Positions 31,550-43,637 of a stretch of DNA of 64,000 nt are shown piece by piece. The translations under genes and the position numbers were made by a program. The first letter of the stretch is position 1. Each line of letters opens with the position of its first letter. The stretch is from Wyeomyia smithii. Taxonomy: Eukaryota; Arthropoda; Insecta; Diptera; Culicidae. The DNA is taken from positions 53,635,501-53,699,500 of the forward strand of contig NC_073696.1 in the NCBI RefSeq assembly GCF_029784165.1. The letters run 5' to 3'. Under the pieces are notes generated by a model. That model was given only the letters and a program-made list of their open reading frames with translations. It did not search any database and was not told where the DNA came from.

Positions 31550-34169
31550 TATAGAGCAAGATCGCGCCAAATGACCTATGGTCGAATATCAATCATTTTT
31601 GATTTGAATGACACTTTGCACACGTATTTGGCTTAGCAAACTGAGCATTTCTCAAAGATGGAGAGATTTTTTACACCCATGAGTTACATTCTAAAAAGGC
31701 GCATGCCTTTTGGCATAGATTTTATTCAAAGCATTGTAGCCCAGAAACAGTTGGTTGTATAGAAAAACTGTCTGAGAATGAGTTGTAGGGAATTAAAAAT
31801 GCACCATACAAAAAATATACACTGTACAAAAAAAAAATAAAAATAAATATTAAATTTCAATTAAAAAAAAAGAGTAGATTTTTTTTAATTTTTTTTGGGA
31901 AACTTGACGTTAATACGCAACTTTGAAAAAAAAAGTCCAGGATGGAGAAATGAAAAGTAATTATTTTATGGTAGATTATTTTTTTTTATAAAAATTCTAA
32001 TAAAACATTTTTCAAAATATTTGTATACTGATGATTTAAAAAGATGGAGAGAGTCATTTTAAATTAAAAAGCTCTTAGTAGTAAACATTCTAAATGCATC
32101 GGTTTTCGAGTTATTTTTAATTTAAGCTCAAAAAATTATTAATATTTCGGAAAATACACGTTTTTCTTAATTTGTCCATGGTCCTCCAGCAAAAATCATA
32201 CGTTCATTGGAATGCTTGATCAAAAATATACAATTTATTCTTTGACAACGAAACGATTGGATAAATAACTCAAGCGCTAAACCTTAGCCTACCTACACAT
32301 TCCCCCTTGCCGAATGTTTTATAAAAAAATATGTTTGTCGTGCAACACTACCTACTTGTTTACTAATTATAACTGTTTGTAAAGTACGCAACCAATAACT
32401 ACTGGGTTACCTATAATATCTGTTTTCGTATATAAATACGAATGCACTTCTCCAGAATTGTTAGCAACAGTTTGCATTTTGTGAAGATGAACAAAGTGAA
32501 AATGGAATACACCAAGCCCAAATGCTGTAAACCCTTTCCTGATCATCGGTGCTCATCAAGCTTACGCAAATTAAACGAAAACGTTATTGCAAAATTAAAA
32601 TTGAACAGTCAAGCTCATTTTAATTCGTCTTTATCAATTTGTGATTCGTGTAGTTATTGGAATGATAGTCAAGCCACCATTCATCCCTTCGTTGTTTACT
32701 ATTAGAATCTGGAACACTTAAAAATATCAGCTTCATCATAATATCGGAAGTACTCCATCATGATACTGTTGCGGTTCAGTTGTTCATTGCCAAATTACTG
32801 AGTTTTTTGAAAACAACAATAGAGTTGTAAAAAGCGATATTAATGTCTGATGGAGCTGCCTCACAATATAAAAATAGAAAAAACTTTGCAAGTCTTTGTA
32901 GGTTAAAAAAAATATAACGTCGATGCAGAGTGGCATTTTTTTGCAACTTCTCATGTTAAAGGTCCATGCGATGCAATTGGTGGCATATTAAAACGAATGG
33001 CAGGAAATGCAAGTTTAGCTTAAGAACATGAACATCCCATTACAAGCCCAAAAGAATTGTATGATTAGTCTAATCAGAAAAATAATAAAAATTCATCAAA
33101 AATATCATTTAGTTGGGTATCATATGAAGAATATGAACAAGGAGTAACAGGATGGAGCAATATTTTCAAAAAATCTATAATAATAGCTGCCACACAAAAG
33201 TATTACTCTTTTGATCCGATTTCAGAAAATAAGATACAAACGAAGCTGTTTTCAAAGATGACGAATCATTTACATATGATGTATATAAAATATAAGGTGA
33301 AACTAGTTCTGTAAAGTATCTATGTCATAAAAAAATATGTTCCCAAGATAATAAAACTCGAAAATAAATATTTGATTCTTATATATATTTATATCACTAA
33401 GAACATTTAACTCTTTTCTTGAGAACCGTTCGCCCAATCGTTTTGTTGTCAAAGAATGAATTGTATATTTTTGATCAAGCATTCCAATGAACGTATGGTT
33501 TTTGCTGGAGAACCATGGACAAATTAAGAAAAACGTGTATTTTCCTAAATAATTATAATTTTTCGAGCTTAAATTAGAAATAACTCGAAAATTAATGCCT
33601 TTAGAATGTTTACTACCAAGAGCTTTTAAATTTAAAATGACTTTCTGCATCTTTTAAAATCATCAGAATACAAATATTTTGAAAAATGTTTGAATTAGAA
33701 TTTTCATAAAAAATTAATCTTCCATAAAATAATTATTTTTCATTTCTCCATCCTGGACTTCTTTTTTAAATTTGCGTATTAACGTCAAGTTTCTTTAAAA
33801 AAAATAATAATAAAATCAACTCTTTTTTAAAATTGAAATTTAATGTTTATTTTTAATTTTTTTTGGTCAAACAAATTTTTTTCGTACTTTGTATATTTTA
33901 TTATAATCTATTTTCGATTTGCTACAACTCATTCTCAGACAGTTTTTCAATACAACCAACGGTTTCTATGCTACAATGCTTCGAATAAAACCTATGCCAA
34001 AAGGCATGCGCCCTTTTAGAATGTAACTCATGGGTGTAAAAAATCTCTCCGCCTGTGAAAAATGCTCAGTTTGCTAAGCCAAATACGTGTGCAAAGTTTC
34101 ATTCAAATCAAAAATGGTCGATTCAATTTTCGCGTATTTCCAGGCGATTTGAAATGATTTTGCTCTATA
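31550..34169. mobile_element. 2.6 kb element with ~0.7 kb inverted repeats flanking a transposase-like relic
   Basis: Left arm about 31550-32275, right arm about 33419-34169. Examples of pairing: CACACGTATTTGGCTTAGCA (31620) with TGCTAAGCCAAATACGTGTG (34073); CCCATGAGTTACATTCTAAA (31677) with its complement near 34018; CATTGGAATGCTTGATCAAA (32196) with its complement near 33470. Outer ends read TATAGAGCAAGATC and GATTTTGCTCTATA. TATA at both edges could be a 4 bp target duplication next to GAGCAARATC ends; this is an inference. The 1.1 kb between the arms holds a decayed plus-strand gene (separate entry). I cannot name the superfamily with certainty. Confidence 0.85.
32442..33314 (+). pseudogene. 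Decayed transposase-like gene between the long inverted repeats
   Basis: A TATATAAATA box at about 32430 precedes an ATG at 32442. The first frame (to 32705) has CCKPFPDHRCSS and ends near SICDSCSYW: a Cys/His-rich N-terminal region that could bind zinc. After stops and frameshifts, 32843-32907 reads SDGAASQYKNRKNFASLC, and the next pieces read YNVDAEWHF and ATSHVKGPCDAIGGILKRMA (to about 33010), then ITSPKELYD and VSYEEYEQG. The pattern SDGAxxQ(Y/F)KNR ... HFFATSHxKGxCDxxGG, with spaced acidic residues, resembles a class of conserved but poorly characterised transposase-like proteins found in many animal genomes. Position between inverted repeats supports a transposase. At least three stops and two frameshifts. 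Function inferred only. Confidence 0.65.
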
Positions 34170-36590
34170 TTCAATCTCAGAGGCGTGCGTATTTCTTTTC
34201 TCGCAGATCTTTGGGAAACAAAGAACTGTTATTCCATTAGATGTTTATAGCTTTCTGTTCACTGTCTTCAAAGGTGATTTAGTTAATTTGCCTCTATAAT
34301 TATATTCTGATTGAACTTAAGTACTCAGAATTGTCGATTAATATTGATGGTAAATCGATAAAGTCGGAGTTAGTTGAATTGATTTCATTAGCAGCTAAGG
34401 CTGGAAAAATATCATACAAAAAGGTTTTTTAACATTACTGACGTTATGAAAAGACACATTCTCGGTTTTGAGGCTCTTATTGAAGCGTAAGACGAATGTT
34501 TTTTTTTTTTTTCAGAAAAAGACTATAAGTTTTATTTTGACGTAGAATTACGTAATACGGTAACATTATGGTATAGGGGTGCCAATAAAAATACCGAAAA
34601 CTTCGAGAGCGTTACAAAAATTGTCCACTTTCTAATGCTAATAACTCAGTCTGTTTTTAACGGACTTTCTTCATTCATATAGCAATCTATTGAAGAAATA
34701 GCTAAGAGTCCACCAAAGTGCGGAAACTCGTAATTATATGATGACAACTATTGTATTACATGAAAAATATAAAGCATTGTTTTAAACGAAGATTTTGAGC
34801 GATGAGAGGTGAAAACAAGACAAAATTCAATCCAATTTAGATATTTTCGAAACAAAGATGATATCCAGAGTCCGGCAAATAACCCCTACGACATTTCCAG
34901 TTTGAAATGGTGGCTTCCGGTTTTTGGAAAACGATCTATAAACGGCCACATACGCAATTTTGAAATCCACATTCGCAAATATCGGGTTTAGGAAAAGGGC
35001 ATCAAATGAGTAAATAAGTAAGTATGGGTACTTCTATAAACGGGATGATGCACAGAAGCTATAAATCGACCTCATATGCCATCTTGAAATCCGGTTTTCG
35101 GTATCTGCAAAACAGCCTAAAATGGTCATACACCACCATAATTTCTTAGTTTAAGGAACAGTACAGGATATTTCGAAATTTTTCGTAGTTCCGGATTTAT
35201 TGAGGCGAGCCTTGCGATAAGTACCCTTCTACAGGCTAGATTGAAAACGGTACCGAAACTTGCTTGCGACATATCAAACATCGAGTCTTTATAAAACAAC
35301 ACTGTTGGCGATCGGTTTTTGGCCATTTGGACGTTTATTGGCCACTGCTGGCCGAGTTCCGGGAATCGAAAGCCCCGTTTAAATTGACTGTATTCACAAT
35401 GGTTACGAAGCCTGGCTTGCAGTAACCGAGAATCTCGACCAGGAGGGCCCATTAGACGTCCAAGTGACTAAATATCGTTTGTGATCTTGTGGAAAAGGTT
35501 ATATTCGGTTCAGATCTTGCGGAATGGCAGGTAAAAGAATATTAATTTTCTCGATTCTGCAGGGGTCAGGTACGCAAGTGTTAATCTTGCGGTCGTGTCT
35601 CATACAAAGTCTCTTCAATTTTTTTTCTCAAAATTATAGAAACATCAATTGATAGTGAAACAGTTGTACATACGTGAAAACATTCGTGAAGCAAACTCGT
35701 TGCTTGGTATAGATCAACGGAATATTGGCTCACCCACACGTAAAACGTTCAAGAAGTTTTTGGTTAATGAAATCTCGTCTATAAAATCAGAATTGCATGC
35801 ATTGGGATAAACACAAGCTACAGTATAAAGAATGTATTTCGATCAAAAGTAAAAACATACGAATAATTCTCGATGATATAATTCACGTTGAAATATAGAT
35901 TCCTACAGTGTCACTGTGGTGGTAAAGTAGGAAGTTGAAAGTTTGGTTTATTGGGCATATTTGAATGTCAACACATCAACACGAAATAATAATTTTACAG
36001 AACCCGCTAAATGTGCTAAATGTTTTAATAAATATTTATAACGTTGTCAGTGATGGAACAATTTCATTTGTCTGCATACATTTTCATCATTCCAAAAATT
36101 GTTGACGTAGAACTACATCTTTTGGAAAGGTTCTACAAGGGTGTTATCCAATTTCAAATGCTTATAACTCGGTTTCTGCTTCTTCTGCTCGGATTTCCTT
36201 AGCTTTTGCAACAATCGATTGAGAAGTAAGCTATGCGTTCACTATAATGCGGATAATTAGATTAAGGTGTAACTAATGAAAAATGTTGATTGAGTATTGA
36301 TTTGACATTGAGTATGGGTACTTCTGGAACCAGAATGATGTACAGAGGCCAAAAATCTACCACAAACGTCAGTTCGAAATCCAACATGATTGATTGACTC
36401 ACCCCAATGTAAAACATCTATTACCGATATTGTGGATAACACTCGATCCGCTTCAATAACTTTTACTATTAATGAAATCTCATCTATAGTATCAGTATTT
36501 CTTTAATATATACTTTTCATTCAATAGTGAGTTTCAGTAACTCAACATTTCAATTGATGGCGCAGACCACGACCTTGCAAGTAGAAACGG
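34170..36590. other. No gene recognised; diverged satellite-like and other repeat pieces
   Basis: Blocks of the ~120 bp monomer described at 44.3-45.4 kb occur here in diverged form near 34900-34985, 35025-35130 and 36295-36395 (for example AGTATGGGTACTTCTGGAAC, GATGATGCACAGAAGC, TTTTTGGAAAACGATC). Two copies of a block starting with GACGTAGAA(T/C)TAC are at 34539 and 36110. The frame 35452-35126 (108 residues, minus) has no recognised domain. Confidence 0.6.
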
Positions 36591-36695
36591 AAAGAGCATG
36601 GGAAGGCAGAGACCGTGTTAACCACTGCACCTCCACAAAGATCGCAGGAAGGAGATTTTTATATTTATTGGGGAAGTGTACATCAAATTTCGAAT
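36590..36695 (+). repeat. Dispersed repeat family A, copy 4
   Basis: GACCGTGTTAACCACTGCAC, CTCCACAAAGATCGCAGGAA and GGGGAAGTGTA match the 13.6 kb copy in order and strand. It directly abuts the target duplication of the hAT derivative. Confidence 0.6.
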
Positions 36696-37698
36696 TAGGG
36701 TTTGCAATCCCGGGAACGATTTCCCGGGAATTACCTTTTCTCGGGATTCCCGGATCCCTGGAATAGAAATATTGATTCCCGGGATCCCGGGATTCCCGAG
36801 TTCCTCGAAAAATTTCGCAAGATATAATATAGTAATAATATAGTAACATACTATCAAAATGCACAACTTACGTCGTCAAAGTGCATCTTCAAAGTGGGCA
36901 TAATATGAAGCAAATTTTTGCTTGAAATGACGAAAATATTTGCTTGCCGTGTAACGTCAAATCTTTTGCTTCAATAATTTGTCAAATATATTTGCTGTCT
37001 TATTTAGTAAATGAAAAATTGGACAAATATATGCTCCGTCTAAAGTCGTTATCTGTTAGTTAGTTCACTACTGAGTGAATATTTGCTTGATTTTTATGGT
37101 AATTGATAAAATTTTTTGAAAATTTTTAATTTATTAAAAAAATTGAAACCCGTAAATCAATGCGACCAGAAAAAAAAAATAATTGAATAAAACTTAGTCA
37201 GTGTCACATAAAAAACTCAGCTTACTTTCCTACAAACTGAAAGTATTATACACTGCGGTTTATAACGAAATGTAGCGAGAGCTGGAATCGGTGATTTAGG
37301 AGTGTTCTAGAAATTAAACACCAGCGGTGATTCAGCGAACTTAAGCAAAGTTTTAGAGAAGGAAATGACACTGTTTGGGTTTGATGGAAAATTGTCAGCG
37401 GATCTGAAGCGATTGTTCGATGACATAAAAACCCTGAAATCTATCCTCCTGCAAATATTTGCAACAAAAATCGATCTTGAATTTCTAATGTGAACTTGAA
37501 TAAGATTTGTTTTTTTGCATGCGAATTAATGATTGAACTGTGAATGATTTTTTGATAACCTTCATTAATAAACAATATTTGAAATCTCATGTTTACTAAG
37601 ATTTTTTGTCTATTACCAGTTCCCGGAAATTCCCGGGAAATGAGATTTTTCATTCCCGTTTCCCGGGAAGTCAATTCCCGGAAACTTTGCAAACCCTA
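36696..37698 (+). mobile_element. hAT derivative, 1,003 bp, CCCGGGA subterminal repeats
   Basis: Ends are TAGGGTTTGCAATCCCGGGA at the left and TCCCGGAAACTTTGCAAACCCTA at the right, imperfect inverted repeats. Flanks TTTCGAAT (36688-36695) and TTACGAAT (37699-37706) match at 7 of 8 bases, fitting an aged 8 bp hAT duplication. CCCGGGA-type motifs cluster within 110 bp of both ends. The interior keeps a transposase fragment (next entry) and an AAATATTTGC-rich MITE-like block (36890-37055). It is an internally deleted element. Confidence 0.82.
37265..37470 (+). pseudogene. hAT transposase C-terminal fragment, copy 2
   Basis: Within the hAT derivative, about 37325-37470 reads TSGDSANLSKVLEKEMTLFG, then GKLSADLKRLFDDIKTLK and, after a small deletion, LQIFATKIDLEF. 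In hAT C-terminal dimerisation regions this stretch continues as K-P-T-S-x-E-S-E-R-x-F-S-x-A-G-x-F-x-T-K-x-R-S-R-L; here the SER-containing core is missing while the F-A-T-K remains. Parallel to the fragment at 22.9-23.1 kb. Confidence 0.72.
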
Positions 37699-38569
37699 TT
37701 ACGAATCACTTTGATAAGTGATTATGTTACACGATGTGGATTCGATTTAAATAAACATACATGGGGCCACGCGCTAGAGCGTGTAGCTTGTCCACTAAAT
37801 ATCAAAAGTGTTTTAAATTCTGCGGTTTAAAATTGGTTTAAGCCAACAGTAAAGATGCTGTGAGCGTGGTCTCCTTTGCAGTTTTTTTTTTCAACCCTTT
37901 CTCTCTTTTTCTCCGATTTATCTATTCGCTCTATTTCTTACTATCTCTAATTATTGTCTACTTCTCTCTCTGACCTTTTCTCTTCATTCCTGTCTCTTTC
38001 GTTCTATTCATGCTACTTTTCCACGTTTTCTTTTTCCTACCGGTTCTTTTTTGTTGATACTCTTTTTTTCAACTCTCTCAGCTACCAACAGAACCCAACC
38101 CGACAGGCAAGTAAGCTATTAGCCAAAACCCAACCCTGAATCTTTCCACTTCTAACTCTGTAAGGACATATTCATAAATTGAGATCACGTACATGGAGTA
38201 ATTACCCGAACAATTCCGCTATTTAAATACGTATACACGTTTATTTTGCATCTCGTATTAGTAAAAATGATGCAATTGTTCTTTTTTCTCTAGAATAAAA
38301 TTCGAATTGTTCATCAGAACACAAAAAACACAAGCGACTGATGAGTGTTTTTATTTGCCCCATTGCGGTGGCGAATAGAAACATGCAAAATTTTCTTCAA
38401 TGGAAGAACACATTATTTATATATTAAAATAGAATTTACACCGTTGTTGGTAGAGGAAAGATAGACCCATGTTTTAAAGCTTTTATAATGGAGAATGTTT
38501 TTATTCGCCCCGTTTTACGGTATAACAAATTCATAAAAATGTCAAAAAAAAGCATATTATAATTTTTTG

Positions 38570-38705
38570 GGCAGTTTTGTTTTTGGGTCTTCGTCAGTGG
38601 TTTTTTTCGGCCTCCTTTTGCATAAGATTGCTACAGAAAAACTGCCGAAGAAAACCACTGATGAAGACGTTCGATAACCTATATATTTCTCATAGAACAT
38701 TAAGC
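38570..38705. repeat. Small hairpin repeat, copy 2
   Basis: GTCTTCGTCAGTGGTTTTTT near 38587 pairs with AAGAAAACCACTGATGAAGAC near 38648. CGAACGTCTTC and CTGCCGAAG blocks are shared with the hairpin at 24.97 kb, so both belong to one small family. Confidence 0.65.
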
Positions 38706-41700
38706 TTTTCAAGGATTATTGAAGCTTTCCATTCAGAATGCAATCTCTCACTCTATCTTTACTCTCTACTTCTTTCTTCCTGTGACTCTGTTTTATATTC
38801 TTTTCTTTCCCTTCATATATTTTCCTTTCCTTCTTTCACCGATTTCGGTCTTTTTTCGTATATCTTGATCACATTTTTTAAATTCTCTATTGCTTATCGA
38901 CATTGACGAACGAAGGGGAAGCACACTAATTTTGGAAAAATGCGGAAGAATGGAAATCTGTTCGTCGGGGATATAAAATAGTACAAATAATAAATATTAT
39001 TTCAGAGCAACAGAACGATTTTAGCGAACTCAAAACTTAAAAAAATTGTTGTCAATTTCATTTTCTTGAGTTTTTGTTGATATTTTATATTTATTTTGAA
39101 TGTTAAATGAAGACAAGTGCTAATTAAGTTTTAGTTGGGTATTAGATGTATTTAACAAATTATTTGAGATTTCTAACAAATTATTTGATATTTACGTTCT
39201 ACGGAGAGTTGTATCATGATTATATCAAACTCTATAGAACCTGAGACAATTGAAAAGAAACTAAGGGAATATTCGAAGTATATTAATTTTGAGAGATAAT
39301 CACCGAAATGATCCCGATTCCGAAAACCAACTTTTCCCCTATTTTAATATTCGGCCACTTTTGGCTGTACTCCACAAACTGTAAGAGTCTACTGGAATCA
39401 TCTTGAATTTTAAAATGACATGTGGGGTAAATTTCCGTCCTCTGGGCATTATCCCGGAATACGGAAATACCCACATTGGATTGTACTTGACCGTTCTGCA
39501 TTCAAATATACATCAGAAACGATATGGAAGGTTATAAGTTGGTTTTATTTTTCAACTTTTTAATAAATTTTTAGAATCTAGCAACGCATACGTTTGCATT
39601 AGATAAAAAAAGGAATAATGTGGTAGTATAACAAAGGTACGTTTCACCGCGGAGTGAATAATTCTATTTTTTTATGTGTCTACAAAACTCATATAAGAAT
39701 CACTAATAACTTATATCCCCATTGCTCCACTTAAGGACAAATTCCTAATCTATGTCAAATTAATTTTTTACACCTTTCATCTACAATGCATGAGAATGAA
39801 AAGAAAGTAATTTCGTAACAAGCTTCCGTGTACGCGGAAAAACTTTTGGGAAAACATCAGAGTCAAACAGTAAAATTTTGTTACGCATGTCATATACAGC
39901 TGTGCGGGTCAGCAGAAAAATGCCAGACGCGAACATTTGCACCGCTTTGAACCTTCAGTCGTATACAACCGTACGAGATCATGATGCTGACGATGTGATA
40001 ACATCTTTCGCACTGGGAAGACGTAGCAAATTTTTATTTGTACTCAAGTTTCCTAAGGTTAAAAAAGTAAGACTTGAAAAATAAAACTACCCGATTTGGA
40101 CAGGATTTTTTAGAAAGTTATTACTTCCTTTTTTCTCACCCAAAATGATTAGTATGTTTTTCAAACGTTTTGGTTATAACATCTAAGAGATATGACTTTT
40201 CAAGCATGTAGTTTTTAATCGCTTTTTAAAGTATTTGGTTTTTCAGCTTTGTTTTGAGTTATCCTAAACTGAATTTAATCTGTAAAACTTGTTCAACCAA
40301 TATGATCGAATTATTGCATTAGTTAAAGAGTTAATAATAACGAAACAAACATAGGACTAACCTACTATAAATAAGATTTTCTAGTACCCCATCCCAGACA
40401 TTTTATTGGTGGACCGATGGTAAAATTTAGTTGCTGCCATTATTTCTCCCACCCTCCCGGATGCTTGGTGCGTTCGGATCGGTCGGTTCGTTTTTCAACA
40501 ACTACAACAGCGTTGGAGAAAATATGTTACGACCCTGCCAACATAATGACGACCGACTAAGCAGGACTCCAACCGAAAGACGTGTGACGTGACGGAACAC
40601 AAAAGTACCGGGTCCGAGCAATTAACAATAAATTCTGATGGCAAGGAATTGGTTTTTCACCTTAGATCGCATCTCTCTGCTCTCCTGGACTAGAAGTGTA
40701 GATGTTGTTTTATCGGGAGGGTGGTTGACTATTAATATTAAGACTGGGGCTCCGTTAGAAAACATATCGAGGGGACCTAAATGCAGAGCGGCCGTCAATT
40801 TAAATGACCGTGATTGATCTTTACGGTCATTAGCACGTGCGGTCGTTTTCCAGCAGTCAAATAAATTCGATATTTGGGTTTGGGCAGATAAGTGAGGGAA
40901 ACTAGAATGTTTGCTGCGTAAATTGATGGTTCGTTCTGTAAATCCACGAGTATTAGAATGCAATACATTTAGTTGGAAATGATTTTAGGGAAGAGAAAAG
41001 AGCTGTTCAAGTAAATGAAACTATTCTAAACAAAGTTCATCGCATGAGTATTAGCTACTGGCTACACAAATCGTCTAAATAATTTTAACGAACCGTCAAC
41101 CCTTGGCTCATCCAACAGGAGTAGTTAGCATTAAATTAAGCTCAAAAACACAGAAAAGCTTTTGTCATCCTTTCACCACACACTCGCACAAACACACAGC
41201 AGCAGCAAGACAAAACACGTACATCGTGTCTCATCCTTCCGAGCAACGGCAGCAGTTTATGTTGTGCGACATCACAGAAGACCGGGCGTTGAATTATCCA
41301 CCCATTGACCCTGTCTCTAACTCCCCCATCCACCTCCCTCAGTGCCTTTCTTCACCTGTTCCATAATTTTGTGTGACGTGCAAAAGTTTTTATATGTGAA
41401 TATATTAAAACATCATATAAAATTTTAATGCAGCACTTCCTTTGAAGATTACTTTTCGTCGCAAGCTGAGCTCCAGCAGACGAACCAAAAACCGCCGGTT
41501 TTGCACCGACCAAGTTTAGACTAAATTCATCCTGTCACAGCCATTGCTCGACAAGCAGTTGATTCTCGAGCAGAATTTTGATGAGGCCACCACCGTCGTC
41601 GTCCAGTATGCGCCGTTCCGAGTGACACTACTGCAGCCAAGCCAGTAATGGGCGGACTGACAGATCTTTTGTTATCCAAATCATCACATATCGGTTAATT

Positions 41701-42284
41701 CTGACAGCAACAATAAAGTCGGAGCTCATCTCAGCTCGGTCTCACCGCACTTTGCTCTAGCAGCTCATCAACGGTCGACCAGAATGAGGGAATTAAACAT
41801 GAACATGATGTTGTAATAAACATGACATATTATATTCGTCCGTATGTCAGCTCGATTCATGTCCTGTGTCTTGAACGGGGAGCTTTTATAGCTACCATTA
41901 CACAATGACACATCCTCACCGAGTGAATGAATGAATGAGGAGCCAGCCAGTGTGCGCGTGAGTCTTTCTCTTCATCATCCTCGTCAACCAACTTCCCGTT
42001 GATGGTGGAGAAAAACAGCGGAAGAGTACAGCATTATGTGCTTGCCAGCCATCAACTTGGCATCGCCTCTAGTCCAGTGGCGTGTACAGGTTCTCGGCTG
42101 AAATCGCAGACCGTTTGAAACTGTTCCTTCGAACGCAACCGTCCAAATAATGGAACAGCAAGTTGTGAGTTTGTCTGTACATTTTAATTGTCGTTCCGTT
42201 GGATGAACGCCCGGCTGAGCTTAAGCTACGCCTATATCCTGCGAGAGGATGCAGCATTCATATTCCCGTTTTGATGATGTTGGC

Positions 42285-42306
42285 GACGACGACGACGACG
42301 ACGACG
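42285..42306. repeat. (GAC)7 trinucleotide repeat
   Basis: Seven uninterrupted GAC units just upstream of the hAT MITE; GTC-rich tracts recur near 42705 and 42885. Confidence 0.95.
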
Positions 42307-42333
42307 TACGAGGGAAGTGAGTTAGGGCACGGC

Positions 42334-42630
42334 CAGCGTTGCCAGGTATCCAGATTTAACTGGATTATCCAGATTTTTGAACATGTATCCAGGTAAACAG
42401 ATTTGATGTCCAATTATCCAGATTTTTCATGAATGTTCCAGATTTTATCCAGATTTTATTTTCTCTGTTCCGCAAAAAGGTCATCACTACAAATTTGGCG
42501 CGAAATTTTGCAATTTTGTCACGTTTTGCAACGAAGAATTTACCTTTCACCTCACGAAATGACTTCCAGACTTTTTCCAGATTTTTTTTTGCCTTTTCCA
42601 GATTTTTAAAAAAATTACCTGGCAACGCTG
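42334..42630. mobile_element. hAT-type MITE, 297 bp, perfect 8 bp target duplication
   Basis: Ends CAGCGTTGCCAGGTA (42334) and TTACCTGGCAACGCTG (ends 42630) are inverted repeats. GGCACGGC stands directly outside both ends (42326-42333 and 42631-42638). The ends carry about eight copies of a TCCAGATTT motif, a typical hAT subterminal repeat pattern. The frames at 42429-42662 and 42625-42365 are produced by these repeats and are not genes. No transposase. Confidence 0.92.
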
Positions 42631-43637
42631 GGCACGGCAGTAGTGGCCGTCAACAACTTTAGAAGCTGTGCGGTTTTCAGCTTGCACAACTGCAGAGTCT
42701 TCATCGTCGTCGTCGTTGTCGCCATCGCCGTTGCTATAGTGGAACTAGTGTAATAGTAACTCCTAAGCACTATCAGCTAAGCACTACCCCTGTCCAGACC
42801 GGACAGACTGGAACAAGTAAGGTTCAATTCATCCCTGGGACATCAACGGTTGGGCCGTCAGCAACATCATTGTCATCACTGTCATCGTCGTCGTCGTCGT
42901 TGTCCCACCACACATAGTCTGTCTTCAGCAGTATCCACACACTACGGCCCGACGTTTCTATTGTGTCTCAAATCACAGATCTCTGGATTGTATAGGCTAG
43001 CTTAGGTGTGGAAAAAAGTCGCTGATTGATCCTTTCGGAGCCTTTAAAGTCCGATTTTTTTCGGACCAAACCGGGGAAAAATTTCGTTACCGCTTAATCA
43101 TTAACAATAAACAACAGTTCTGGTATTTTTTGAAAATATATAAAAAACAACATGTCAAAATAAAACCTAAATTAATCCACCTAGCGGTCAGACCCAGCCT
43201 TTCTCATTCAATTTTTTATTTGTAAAAATAGATTTACATGAACGCTTCAATCCAATAAATGTATATTCATTCTTTAGGTTCTAAAATATCGATGTTGTAA
43301 TCTATACATACAAAAATGCAGTTCGGTCTGTCTGATCCATAAAGGCTCGAGAACCACCGAACCGATCGACGTCAAAATTTGTATGTAGGGGTTTTTGGTG
43401 CCGATAAAGGTTTATATGATAGTTTGAGACCCCTCCTTCTTCTGGAAGGGAGGGGTCCCATACAAATGAAACATAAATTTCTGTACAACTCAAGAACAAA
43501 CCAAGCAAATGAAACCGAATTTGGCATGTGGATGTTCTAAGGGGTAACTAATATGTCCATAATAGTTAGATGAAACACAAATTTGTGCACATCTCGAGAA
43601 CTAATCAACCAAATGGAACAAAATTTGGCAGGTAAAT

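Larger units (their letters stand above)
37707..42325. other. No gene recognised (about 4.6 kb)
   Basis: No convincing coding region. There is a TC-rich stretch at 37880-38070 and a hairpin repeat at 38.6 kb. The parts 40.4-40.9 and 41.1-42.3 kb are less AT-rich and free of visible transposons. (GAC)n is at 42285-42306. Confidence 0.55.

Noticed and set aside
33303..33650. 115-residue minus-strand frame
   Set aside because: It is a chance frame in the right inverted arm of the 31.5-34.2 kb element.
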